Source of the DNA: Thermoflavifilum thermophilum
GTDB lineage: Bacteria > Bacteroidota > Bacteroidia > Chitinophagales > Chitinophagaceae
Direction of reading: 5' to 3'
Assembly (NCBI RefSeq): GCF_900116565.1
Contig: NZ_FPCJ01000001.1
Span: 1,116,001-1,180,000 of the forward strand
DNA: 64,000 nucleotides
The notes beneath the pieces are model-generated. The model saw nothing but the letters and a program-made list of their open reading frames with translations, was not told the origin of the DNA and did no database searches. Position 1 is the first letter of the stretch; every line of letters begins with the position of its first letter. Below, in pieces: positions 54,092-62,890 of this stretch. Both the position numbers and the translations under genes were made by a program.

Positions 54092-56050
54092 ATGAAATAT
54101 CTGCTTAGTGCCATTTGTTTGATTTTTCTGACACAAACCACCCGTGCACAATCGTATGAATTGCATTCGCCCGATGGCAACACACGAGTAGCAATAAAAA
54201 GCCAGCAAGGTATCCATTTCACCGTATGGCGCCATGGACGCGTCTGGATTCCCGATGTGCAGATAGGCCTGGTGATTGATCACGATACGCTGGGTAATGA
54301 TCGGATTCAGCGCTCAACAACCAATCGCATTCAGCAGATCATTACACCTGTAGTAGCCATCAAAAACAAACAAATCCCTGATACCTGCCATGTGCTGACT
54401 TTATTCTTCCGGAATGGCTATCGCCTGGAATTCCGGGTGTACAATGATGCCATGGCTTATCGGTTTGAAACGGCATGGAAACAAGATTCTGTTACCGTAC
54501 AAAATGAAATATGCACCCTTCACATGCCACAAGCTACCACCGCTTATTTTGCCTGGGCTCCCCGCTGGATGAACAACTATGAACACGTATATCAACTGCT
54601 GCCACTCGATAGCTTGACAAATAAGAAAACAGCCCAGTTACCACTTTTGATGAATTTACCTGACAGCGGCAAAATCTTGTTTACAGAATCTGATTTATTT
54701 GATTATCCCGGCATGTACTTCACAGGCAATGGAAAAGGCCTGATAGAGGCTATTTATCCGCTTGCTGTGAAATCGGATTCCACTCCGCAAAAGCCGCAGT
54801 GGGGCTGGGACCGGGAAGTATATCCCCGCGAAACATATCCATACATTGCCCGCACATCGGGACAAAGAGCTTACCCCTGGCGTATCCTGGCCTTTGCATA
54901 TCAGGACAAAGATTTGTTGAACAATGAAATTGTATACAAACTTGCCAAACCCAATCAGATTGAAAACACCCATTGGATTGAGCCCGGACAGGTGGCCTGG
55001 GACTGGTGGAACGACTGGGATATTACGGGTGTGGATTTCAAAGCAGGAATCAATACCGAAACGTATAAATACTATATCGATTTTGCGGCCCGTCATCACA
55101 TCCCCTACATCATCATGGACGACGGCTGGTATGTATTGGGCGATTTGACGCGCGTGGTACCAGATATTGACATGCCTGCCCTGCTGAACTATGCTCAACA
55201 AAAAGGCGTGGGCATCATCCTCTGGTGCGCCTGGCATACCCTCGATCAGCAGATGGATACTGTGTTACCCCTGTTTGCCAAATGGGGTATCAAAGGCATC
55301 AAGGTCGATTTCATGGATCGCGACGACCAGGCCGTGGTGAATTTCTACTGGCGTTGTGCGGCTGCTGCGGCCAAATACCATTTGCTGGTAGATTTTCACG
55401 GTGCACACAAGCCTGCAGGCTTGCAGCGCACCTATCCGAATGTGGTAAACTTTGAAGGTGTTCCAGGTCTGGAACAGGATAAGTGGTCGCCATCTATTGC
55501 AACCTCCACCATGGCGGTGACCCTGCCATTCATCCGCATGTTTGCCGGCCCCATGGACTATACGCCGGGAGCCATGCGCAATGCCCAACCGCGCGATTTT
55601 GCGCCCATTTACCGCCATCCCATGAGCCTGGGGACGCGCTGCCAGCAGCTGGCCATGTATGTGCTCTACGACGCACCCCTGCAAATGTTGAGCGATAACC
55701 CGGTGGCTTATGAAAAAGAACAGCCCTGCCTGAATTTCATCACCTCCGTGCCCACCACCTGGGACGAAACCCTGCCACTGGATGCTGAAGTAGGAAAGTA
55801 TGTGCTGATGGCACGCAAAAAAGGCAATACCTACTTCATTGGCGCGATGACCAATGAACAAGCACGTGACCTGACGCTTTCTTTTTCGTTTCTTCCGCCC
55901 GGCACTCATCATATCGTGTATTATGCCGATGGAATAAATGCCGATCGCAATGCCAACGATTATGTCGTGAAAGAAGCCACCGTGCAGGCAGGCGATGTCT
56001 GGCATATTCACCTGGCGCCGGGTGGAGGCTGGGTAGCGCGGATTGAATGA
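54092..56050 (+). CDS. Glycoside hydrolase family 97 (alpha-glycosidase)
   Basis: A 652-residue exported enzyme with signal peptide (SAICLIFLTQTTRAQ). GH97 order: N-terminal beta-sandwich (YELHSPDGNTRVAIKSQQG), TIM-barrel (WDWWNDWDITGVDFKAGINT, YIIMDDGWYVLGD, GIILWCAWHTLD) and C-terminal sheet. An aspartate in GIKVDFMDRDDQ (D406) and a glutamate in NFEGVPGLEQ (E455) are placed like the nucleophile and acid/base of retaining GH97 alpha-galactosidases rather than the two glutamates of inverting SusB. The exact sugar is not known. The calcium-dependent family acts in the periplasm. Confidence 0.93.
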   Translation: MKYLLSAICLIFLTQTTRAQSYELHSPDGNTRVAIKSQQGIHFTVWRHGRVWIPDVQIGLVIDHDTLGNDRIQRSTTNRIQQIITPVVAIKNKQIPDTCHVLTLFFRNGYRLEFRVYNDAMAYRFETAWKQDSVTVQNEICTLHMPQATTAYFAWAPRWMNNYEHVYQLLPLDSLTNKKTAQLPLLMNLPDSGKILFTESDLFDYPGMYFTGNGKGLIEAIYPLAVKSDSTPQKPQWGWDREVYPRETYPYIARTSGQRAYPWRILAFAYQDKDLLNNEIVYKLAKPNQIENTHWIEPGQVAWDWWNDWDITGVDFKAGINTETYKYYIDFAARHHIPYIIMDDGWYVLGDLTRVVPDIDMPALLNYAQQKGVGIILWCAWHTLDQQMDTVLPLFAKWGIKGIKVDFMDRDDQAVVNFYWRCAAAAAKYHLLVDFHGAHKPAGLQRTYPNVVNFEGVPGLEQDKWSPSIATSTMAVTLPFIRMFAGPMDYTPGAMRNAQPRDFAPIYRHPMSLGTRCQQLAMYVLYDAPLQMLSDNPVAYEKEQPCLNFITSVPTTWDETLPLDAEVGKYVLMARKKGNTYFIGAMTNEQARDLTLSFSFLPPGTHHIVYYADGINADRNANDYVVKEATVQAGDVWHIHLAPGGGWVARIE

Positions 56051-56054
56051 ATAA

Positions 56055-56918
56055 ATGAGATTCATTGTGAAAATACAAGTTCGTCCATGGATAACCAGTT
56101 GGCTGGTTTTAGCGCTGGCCTTATTGTGGAGCTGCAATGCACACCTCTACCCCCTTAATTCACAAGTTCGCAGTGCCTATCACCGGCAACTCCGTGATAT
56201 GCGCAAAATATATCGGCATTTTGTTCCCATCCAGCTGCCGCTCGATTCCCTGCAACAAGCTTTCTGGATAGCACCCTCACCCAATTTCAATATCCGCCAG
56301 CCCGATCTGGTGATCATCCATCAAACCGAAGAGCAAAGCTGTGCCCAGTCGCTGACCACCCTCACCGATCCACACCGGGCCGGCCGGGTAAGCAGTCATT
56401 ATCTGATCTGCAAAGACGGTACTATCTTTCAACTCGTGCCCGATGTGTATCGAGCCTGGCAGGCGGGCGTTTCCCGCTGGGGAGCTATCCGCGATGTGAA
56501 TTCGGTATCGATTGGCATTGAGCTTGACAACACCGGAAAGGAGCCTTTTCCGGAAACGCAGATCCATTCGCTCCTGGTGTTGTTGCATATCCTGCAGCAA
56601 CGTTATCATCTGGATACCGCCAATTTTGTGGGCCATGCCGATATTGCGCCCACCCGCAAGCAGGATCCCAGTGTGTATTTTCCGTGGAATGAACTGGCTG
56701 CTCATGGATTTGGCTATTGGCGCGACAGTGTGCTGGCCGATCCGCCGGCTGATTTTCATCCCTGGGATGCCCTGCGCATCATCGGCTATGATCTGAGCGA
56801 TACCACTGCATCACTGGTGGCTTTCAAACGTCATTTCATCCAGACCAACCTCACGCCTGTCTGGGATTCGCTTTCACTCAAAGTCTTGTATAACGTTTAT
56901 CAGAAATACCGGCGGTAA
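56055..56918 (+). CDS. N-acetylmuramoyl-L-alanine amidase (amidase_2), probable lipoprotein
   Basis: A 287-residue exported zinc amidase that would cut the lactyl-peptide bond of peptidoglycan or muropeptides. The signal ends with a lipobox-like LLWSC. Zinc and catalytic residues: His in VIIHQTEEQS, Glu in SIGIELDNTGK, His and Asp in GHADIAPTRKQDP. The start is 4 bases after GH97. An outer-membrane or periplasmic location suggests recycling of released wall fragments. Confidence 0.9.
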   Translation: MRFIVKIQVRPWITSWLVLALALLWSCNAHLYPLNSQVRSAYHRQLRDMRKIYRHFVPIQLPLDSLQQAFWIAPSPNFNIRQPDLVIIHQTEEQSCAQSLTTLTDPHRAGRVSSHYLICKDGTIFQLVPDVYRAWQAGVSRWGAIRDVNSVSIGIELDNTGKEPFPETQIHSLLVLLHILQQRYHLDTANFVGHADIAPTRKQDPSVYFPWNELAAHGFGYWRDSVLADPPADFHPWDALRIIGYDLSDTTASLVAFKRHFIQTNLTPVWDSLSLKVLYNVYQKYRR

Positions 56919-56921
56919 AGT

Positions 56922-57443
56922 TTATATACGCGAATGCTGCTGTAGTTTTTCCGGATATTCAAAAAACCAGAGTTTTTTCTCCGCTGGCCAGAAGCGTGCC
57001 CATTCCGATGTTTGCACATGAAAAGCCACCACACCACAGGTAGGAATATGCTGAATGTTGTACGCCGTCAGTGCATTGGCAAACAAGGTGATACCGGGAT
57101 TATGCGAAACCAGGCCAATAGATTTCCAGGTATCGGGTAAGGCTGTAATGGTCTCGATAAAATCAGTAAGATCGGCCTGATACAGCCTGGGCTGCCACTG
57201 AATGACATCTTCAGGATAATTCCATTCACGCGCCATGATGCGCGCTGTGGTAGCTGCCCGCAATGCAGGACTGCTAATAAGTAGTTCCGGTACGGCTTTG
57301 AGCTGCTGAAGACGTTGTGCCATCCGCACAGCATCTGCTTCACCGCGCTCAGTGAGCGGACGATCGCGATCTGTAGCATTTGCCGGTGCTTTACCTTCCG
57401 GCCAGTCGGCCTTAGCATGGCGGATGACCAACAATGTTTTCAT
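56922..57443 (-). CDS. sixA: SixA-type histidine phosphatase
   Basis: A 173-residue phosphatase of the RHG family with the catalytic motif LVIRHAKADW and a second His in LVSHNPGITLF. The short length and the RHA variant fit SixA, which removes phosphate from histidine-containing phosphotransfer proteins in Escherichia coli; in Bacteroidota the target is unknown. It is convergent with the amidase gene, 3 bases apart. A possible -7 element TAAATTTG lies at 57500-57507 upstream. Confidence 0.88.
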   Translation of the reverse strand: MKTLLVIRHAKADWPEGKAPANATDRDRPLTERGEADAVRMAQRLQQLKAVPELLISSPALRAATTARIMAREWNYPEDVIQWQPRLYQADLTDFIETITALPDTWKSIGLVSHNPGITLFANALTAYNIQHIPTCGVVAFHVQTSEWARFWPAEKKLWFFEYPEKLQQHSRI

Positions 57444-57542
57444 GCTATCTCATCCCGTTAAAACTGTCTTTTGGCAGACAGAAATAAAAAATGTATGTAC
57501 AAATTTACAAATCCGACGCACCCAAATATATTTAAGGATAAA

Positions 57543-57575
57543 TTTGCTTTTCGTCTCAATATTCTGTTATTTTTG
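57543..57575 (+). promoter_or_regulatory. Consensus promoter of the small lipoprotein gene
   Basis: TTTG (57543-57546), 21 bases and TATTTTTG (57568-57575) match the consensus exactly. The start would be near 57582, about 47 bases before the ATG. Confidence 0.65.
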
Positions 57576-57628
57576 AATACTCAATTTGAATCCACATCCG
57601 CTGTTTGTAAATCATAAGTAATTACACA

Positions 57629-58072
57629 ATGCATCGCTTCATCCCACATACGCTGGCTTATGTTTGCATCGTGATGCTTATTGCCAGCTGTCATTCGCAC
57701 AATCAACAATCCGCGCAAACCAGTCAGCAGGACAGCCTGCAAGCGCTGGAAAATCAGATTCTGCATGTGCACGATAGCCTGATGGGAAAAATTGGAGATT
57801 TGCGCCGGGCCAGTGCCACGATGCAGCATCTGCGCGATTCCCTGCATTTGCAAAATGCTGTATGGGATAGAATTATCAATCAGCTAAGCCTGGCCGACAG
57901 CGCCATGTTCAACTGGATGGGACAGTTTGACATTGATAAAGATACAGCACAGCCTGATCTGCGCAAGCAATATTTAATTACCCAGCTGCAATATGTTGAA
58001 CAGGTAAAAGACAGCATGTATCGTGCTTTGGACAGTGCGCAGATCTTACTCAAGCCTTACACCGAACGATAA
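57629..58072 (+). CDS. Small coiled-coil lipoprotein of unknown function
   Basis: A 147-residue protein with a lipoprotein signal ending LIASC (Cys21). The rest is hydrophilic and helical with heptad-like leucines (LQALENQILHVHDSLMGK, MQHLRDSLHLQ), suggesting a coiled coil. It resembles a Bacteroidota group often annotated as hypothetical or viral A-type inclusion-like proteins. It has its own promoter, and its 3' end overlaps nagA on the other strand by 16 bases. Confidence 0.72.
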   Translation: MHRFIPHTLAYVCIVMLIASCHSHNQQSAQTSQQDSLQALENQILHVHDSLMGKIGDLRRASATMQHLRDSLHLQNAVWDRIINQLSLADSAMFNWMGQFDIDKDTAQPDLRKQYLITQLQYVEQVKDSMYRALDSAQILLKPYTER

Positions 58073-59157
58073 AGCAATTCAAAATTATCATCAAACACAA
58101 TTAAGCCGGAATGATAACCCGGCTGCAGCAAACCTGCCTGCTGATCCATACCCATGGCTTTTGCCGGATACCAGGATGCCATGCGTAAAGCTTCATCTAA
58201 TGCAATACCTACCTGTTGCACACAATAAGCTACTGCTTTTAGCATGGTGAGTGTAGAACCAGCCAGCACCCCTTCCTGATTCACATATCGGTCTTTTTGC
58301 CGCAAATAAATATAAGGCTCGTTTTTGCTTTCTTCCACAGCATCTGTAATCAAAAACAACCTGTTGCCCATGATAGCTTTGCTTATGCGGATATTGGCCG
58401 GATGCACGTGAATTCCATCGGCAATGATGCTGGCATATACTGCTGGATCTTCAAAAATAGCGCCCACCAACCCCGGATCGCGTGTTTGCAAGGGCGACAT
58501 AGCATTGAACAGGTGAGTAGTCAACCGGATTCCGGTTTTTGTAAATGCCTGCCTGGCTTGTTCATAACTTGCAGCACTGTGTCCGGCCGAAACCCTGATA
58601 CCCGCCTGCAGCAATATTTCTACACATGCCGCATCACAACACTCCGGTGCCAATGTAAGGGTACGAAGGGCATCTTGGTGTTCCGTCAGCTGTTTGGCTT
58701 CATCCTTTTGCAGGGGACGAATGTATTTCTCCACATGGGCACCTCGTTTTTGCGGGTTGATGAAAGGTCCTTCCCAATGCACGCCTATAGCTGCTTTTCC
58801 GCCACGATCCCGATATTGCCGGTAAGCCTCCAGAGCTTTTTGCATCAGTCCGGGTTCATTGGTTGCTATGGTAGGCTGAAAATACAAGGCTCCTCCTGCC
58901 TTGCAATATTGTTCGGTAGCTAAAATTGTCGATACATCCGGATACAGGGAAAACAATTGACCATTGCCACCATAAATCTGCAAATCAATCAAACCGGGAG
59001 CTATGTGATTTCCCTGCACATCTATCCGTTGAAAGCCTTCCGGAATGGCGCTTTCCGGGACAATATCCAGTACTTCATAGCCATCCATCAGCACGGCAAG
59101 ATGTTTCAGTATTTCTTTACCCGTGTAAATGAAACCATTGTAGTAAGCCTGTCGCAT
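58057..59157 (-). CDS. nagA: N-acetylglucosamine-6-phosphate deacetylase NagA
   Basis: A 366-residue amidohydrolase that removes acetate from GlcNAc-6-phosphate in amino-sugar recycling. Metal and substrate residues: HWEGPFINPQKRGAH, SAGHSAASYEQA, LTTHLFNAMSPLQ and the catalytic Asp in FLITDAVEES. It is the last gene of the uvrD-recX-nitrilase-nagA run, 8 bases after the nitrilase. Amidase and nagA in one neighbourhood fit wall recycling. Confidence 0.94.
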   Translation of the reverse strand: MRQAYYNGFIYTGKEILKHLAVLMDGYEVLDIVPESAIPEGFQRIDVQGNHIAPGLIDLQIYGGNGQLFSLYPDVSTILATEQYCKAGGALYFQPTIATNEPGLMQKALEAYRQYRDRGGKAAIGVHWEGPFINPQKRGAHVEKYIRPLQKDEAKQLTEHQDALRTLTLAPECCDAACVEILLQAGIRVSAGHSAASYEQARQAFTKTGIRLTTHLFNAMSPLQTRDPGLVGAIFEDPAVYASIIADGIHVHPANIRISKAIMGNRLFLITDAVEESKNEPYIYLRQKDRYVNQEGVLAGSTLTMLKAVAYCVQQVGIALDEALRMASWYPAKAMGMDQQAGLLQPGYHSGLIVFDDNFELLYRSV

Positions 59158-59165
59158 AGATAAAC

Positions 59166-59993
59166 TTATTCATGATTCAGAATGGTAAAACGATCCCTGT
59201 CGCGCAGAAAAGGAAAATGCTTGCGCACCTGTTGCAGATGCTGTGCCGAAAGGGTATGGGTAATAATTTCAGGTTGTGGATGAGTGGAATGATAAAGCCA
59301 TTTCCCTACAGGATCCACGATAGCAGAATGACCTGGATATTGTGTTCCATGCGAAGCATGCGGTGTAGCCGGTGGTTCTTCTCCTACACGGTTTACACCT
59401 ATCACATAAGCCTGATTTTCCAGAGCACGAGCCCGCAACAAAAGATCCCATGCTTCAATGCGCGATGCCGGCCAACTGGCAATAACAGCCAGTACATCGT
59501 AAGCTGCCGATCCATCGTCCGTAGGCTGCTGGGCACACCATACCGGAAAACGCAAATCATAACAAATGCATAAAGCAATCCGCCATCCGTTAACCTGCAC
59601 AATCAACTGGCGGTAACCCGGTGTGTAATACTTGTTTTCCTCCGCATAGGCAAACAAATGCCGCTTATCATACGTACCAAAATTACCATCTGGCTGCATC
59701 CAGATCAGGCGATTCCAGTAGTTACCCTCGTCGTAAATAATCACACTGCCGCATAGAATGATCCGATGCTGGTAAGCCAGTTCTCTCATCCACTGCACAA
59801 TTTTTCCATTCATAGGTTGCGCCAGCTTTTCAGCATGCATGCTAAATCCGGTTGCAAACATCTCCGGAAGAAATACAACCTCTGTTTCACCGGGAAGTGT
59901 GGCAAGTTGTTGTGCGATCTGTTGCAAATTTTCATCTATCTGCTCCCACTGTATGTCAATCTGCATCAAAGCTATGTGAAGATGTGATTTCAT
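59166..59993 (-). CDS. Nitrilase-family amidohydrolase (omega-amidase-like, YafV type)
   Basis: A 275-residue carbon-nitrogen hydrolase. The Glu-Lys-Cys triad is visible: VVFLPEMFATGFSM (Glu), TYDKRHLFAY (Lys) and ALCICYDLRFPVW (Cys). The MFATGFS context and length are typical of the YafV/omega-amidase group, which deaminates alpha-keto-glutaramate or similar and repairs deaminated glutathione-type metabolites. It lies between recX and nagA with gaps of 3 and 8 bases. Confidence 0.9.
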   Translation of the reverse strand: MKSHLHIALMQIDIQWEQIDENLQQIAQQLATLPGETEVVFLPEMFATGFSMHAEKLAQPMNGKIVQWMRELAYQHRIILCGSVIIYDEGNYWNRLIWMQPDGNFGTYDKRHLFAYAEENKYYTPGYRQLIVQVNGWRIALCICYDLRFPVWCAQQPTDDGSAAYDVLAVIASWPASRIEAWDLLLRARALENQAYVIGVNRVGEEPPATPHASHGTQYPGHSAIVDPVGKWLYHSTHPQPEIITHTLSAQHLQQVRKHFPFLRDRDRFTILNHE

Positions 59994-59996
59994 GGT

Positions 59997-60482
59997 TTAT
60001 TCATCCTGTAAATCCTGAATATGATTCCAAATCTGTTCAATGTATTCTGCTTCATATCCTTTTTGCAAAAAATAAGACATAATTTTTTGTTTCAGCAGAG
60101 GAGCACTCAGATTTCTACCAGCAGCTATTTTGGATTGCATTTGTTTTTCCAACACTTTCAAATATTGATCCGTATCTATCTGTGCCAGTGCTTTTTTGAT
60201 CAGATATGGCGAAATTTGTTTTTGCTGAAGGGCCGAAGCGATTTTTCGTTTACCCCATTTGTTGATGTTGAATTTGCCAAGGGCAAACTGAATAGCAAAA
60301 CGTTCTTCATTCAGATAATTTTCCTCTATCAAACAGGCGATATATGTTTCTGCCTGTTGACCATACACACCCAGCTGATATAATTTTTGCTTTACTTCCT
60401 GATGGCATCGCTCCTGATAAGCACAGTAATGTGTAATTTTTTTCCAGATTACAGATTGTTTGATATGCTGACAATCCGACAT
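59997..60482 (-). CDS. recX: RecX-type regulatory protein
   Basis: A 161-residue three-helix-repeat protein that modulates RecA. RecX motifs: YCAYQERCHQEVKQKLYQLG, LIEENYLNEERFAIQFALGK, KWGKRKIASALQQKQISPYL and the ending of YFLQKGYEAEYIEQIW. It is 9 bases after uvrD on the same strand, which links two recombination-control functions. recA is not in the window. Confidence 0.92.
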   Translation of the reverse strand: MSDCQHIKQSVIWKKITHYCAYQERCHQEVKQKLYQLGVYGQQAETYIACLIEENYLNEERFAIQFALGKFNINKWGKRKIASALQQKQISPYLIKKALAQIDTDQYLKVLEKQMQSKIAAGRNLSAPLLKQKIMSYFLQKGYEAEYIEQIWNHIQDLQDE

Positions 60483-60491
60483 GTTGTTGCA

Positions 60492-62783
60492 TCATTGAGT
60501 ATCTGTTTCATCTGTGCGCACAATCCGCAGGCGTGCATAATTCAGCATGATTTTCTTTTCACCACTTAATTCAAAACGGATAGTTGCAATCGGGTTAGAT
60601 GCATTCCCATCAATGGAAAGAATCATCCCATATCCGAATTTCTGATGTTCCACTTTCATTCCTTCTTTCATTAATCGGAAATCATCAGGTTTAAAATCTG
60701 GTGAGGGCGTATGCACAGCAGTTGCAGGTTTGTGCTGAGAAAATGATAAGTTGCCGGAAGAAGGAGATTTTCTCTGTGTTTGATGCTGCCAAAAGCTACT
60801 GCCGTGATTTGTTCTATAATCCCTGCCTAATGGTTTTTCAACATAATCCGATGGTAGTTCCGATATAAAACGGCTGGGATCATTTTGTACAAAATTGCCA
60901 AAGCGATATCGGTTCATGGCATAAGTAAGCCATAGTTTTTCTTTCGCACGTGTAACGGCCACATAAAACAGTCGCCGTTCTTCTTCCAGTTCATCGCGTG
61001 TGTTAATTGACATAGCATTGGGGAAAAGTCCCTCTTCCAAACCTACCACAAATACACAAGGAAATTCAAGTCCTTTTGCTGCGTGAATAGTCATGAGCTT
61101 TACGGTATCACTCTCTTCTTTTTCATCATCTGCATCGGTGAGCAAGGTAATCTGCTGCAGGTAGCTTCCCAGGTCCTTATCTGCCAGTTCACCTTCACTG
61201 TCGGGCGTTTCTGTAAACTCTTTAATGGCATTCAGCAATTCCTGCACATTCTCATACCGGGCAATGCCTTCCACACTCTGATCATTGTACAATTCCTTTA
61301 CCAGTCCGGATGCTTTACCTGCCTGCACAGCCACGGTATAGGCATTTTCCTTGCTGAGCAGCAGCTGCAGGTTTTTAATCATCACTACAAAATCTTCAAT
61401 CTGGTTAACCGCGGCCGAACGCAGGTCATATTTCCTGATATTTTCCAGCACCTCCCAAAGTGATATTCCCTGTTCACGGGCCACCAACAAACATTTTTGC
61501 AGGGTTTGCTCGCCAATACCACGCGCAGGATAATTAATAATCCTTAATAAGCTTTCTTCATCTTTAGGATTAACAATCACACGCAGATAAGCAAGGAAAT
61601 CCTTGATTTCCTTTCGTTGATAAAAAGATATGCCTCCGTAAATTTTATAAGGAATATTCAACCTGCGCAGATGTTCTTCAAAGCTTCGGCTTTGTGAATT
61701 GGTACGGTACAGCACGGCAAAATCCTTGTTGGCATAGTGATTTCGTAGTTTTTGTTCGGCAATGGTATCGGCTACAAAGCGAGCTTCATCATGTTCTGAC
61801 AGCAGGGAAATCAATTTAATTTTTTCTCCTTCATCATTTTGTGTCCACAGCACTTTGGGGAGCTGGCGCTTGTTATAGGCAATCACTTCATTGGCTACAG
61901 AGAGAATACTACGCGTACTGCGATAGTTTTGTTCCAGTTTTACCACCTTCACATCTTCATAATCTTTTTCAAACTGCAGGATATTCTGAATGGTGGCTCC
62001 GCGGAAAGAATAAATGCTTTGTGCATCATCACCCACTACACAAATATTTTCATGCACGGCGCCCAGCAGCTTGATGATAGCATATTGCGCTGGATTGGTA
62101 TCCTGATATTCATCAATCAGGATATACTGAAACTTATGCTGGTATTTATGCAACGCATCCGGGAAACGGGTAAGCAGCACATACATCTGATACAACAAAT
62201 CATCAAAATCCATAGCCCCGTTCTGAAAACAACGTTTAGCATACCATTCAAAGATCTTTCCGATCATAGGCCTTCCAGCCCGTGTATCTTCCTGTATAAA
62301 TTCCGGATATTGCTGATATTCTTCCCAACCGATCAGGCTGTTTTTTGCATTGGAAATGCGGTTATACACCATGCCGGGGCGATAATGTTTATCATCAAGC
62401 TTCAGTTCTGCTATGATTTTTTTCAATACATTTTTGGAATCGTCTGTATCATAAATAGTAAAATTAGACGGATATCCAAGCCTGTGGGCATCTGCGCGCA
62501 ATAAACGTGCAAATACCGAGTGAAAAGTGCCGATATATAAATTACGAGCTTCTGTACTGCCCAGCATCCGTTCAATGCGGGCTTTCATTTCATTGGCTGC
62601 CTTGTTGGTAAATGTCAAGGCCAGGATGTGAAAGGGATCTACTCCCTGTTCTATCAGGTAGGCAATGCGGGCAGTGAGCACTTTGGTTTTGCCAGAACCG
62701 GCACCGGCAATTACCATGAGTGGCCCATCGATATGTTGTACTGCTTCACGCTGGCGTTCATTGAGTTCGTCAAGAAAATGCAT
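60492..62783 (-). CDS. uvrD: UvrD/PcrA-family ATP-dependent DNA helicase
   Basis: A 763-residue superfamily 1 helicase that unwinds 3' to 5' in excision and mismatch repair. Motifs: Q-motif LNERQREAVQ, Walker A AGAGSGKT (K32), II YILIDEYQDTNPAQ, III GDDAQSIYSFRGA, IV LEQNYRSTRSIL, V MTIHAAKGLEFPCV, VI FYVAVTRAKEKLWL. The C-terminal Tudor-like segment (EGMKVEHQKFGYGMILSIDG) marks UvrD/PcrA. It heads a four-gene operon. Confidence 0.96.
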   Translation of the reverse strand: MHFLDELNERQREAVQHIDGPLMVIAGAGSGKTKVLTARIAYLIEQGVDPFHILALTFTNKAANEMKARIERMLGSTEARNLYIGTFHSVFARLLRADAHRLGYPSNFTIYDTDDSKNVLKKIIAELKLDDKHYRPGMVYNRISNAKNSLIGWEEYQQYPEFIQEDTRAGRPMIGKIFEWYAKRCFQNGAMDFDDLLYQMYVLLTRFPDALHKYQHKFQYILIDEYQDTNPAQYAIIKLLGAVHENICVVGDDAQSIYSFRGATIQNILQFEKDYEDVKVVKLEQNYRSTRSILSVANEVIAYNKRQLPKVLWTQNDEGEKIKLISLLSEHDEARFVADTIAEQKLRNHYANKDFAVLYRTNSQSRSFEEHLRRLNIPYKIYGGISFYQRKEIKDFLAYLRVIVNPKDEESLLRIINYPARGIGEQTLQKCLLVAREQGISLWEVLENIRKYDLRSAAVNQIEDFVVMIKNLQLLLSKENAYTVAVQAGKASGLVKELYNDQSVEGIARYENVQELLNAIKEFTETPDSEGELADKDLGSYLQQITLLTDADDEKEESDTVKLMTIHAAKGLEFPCVFVVGLEEGLFPNAMSINTRDELEEERRLFYVAVTRAKEKLWLTYAMNRYRFGNFVQNDPSRFISELPSDYVEKPLGRDYRTNHGSSFWQHQTQRKSPSSGNLSFSQHKPATAVHTPSPDFKPDDFRLMKEGMKVEHQKFGYGMILSIDGNASNPIATIRFELSGEKKIMLNYARLRIVRTDETDTQ

Positions 62784-62830
62784 GGTATGAAATTAGAAAT
62801 TTTTTATTGGCATGAATATCCATCTCCCGG

Positions 62831-62875
62831 CAAATTTAACAAACTCCCGTCCAATAAAGACACACTAAAGTGTGT
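62831..62875 (-). promoter_or_regulatory. uvrD promoter region with inverted repeat
   Basis: An exact -7 element TAAATTTG (62838-62831, minus strand) lies 48 bases upstream of the uvrD ATG. At the -33 position an inverted repeat with arms ACACACT and AGTGTGT spans 62860-62875, where no TTTG is present. Its 2-base centre is too small for a hairpin, so a protein-binding dyad is likely (inference). Confidence 0.45.
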
Positions 62876-62890
62876 ATTCCGACAATGATT

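Noticed and set aside
55265-56137. A 290-codon minus-strand frame opposite GH97 and the amidase
   Set aside because: Both plus-strand genes are full length with catalytic motifs. The antisense frame has no recognisable domain.
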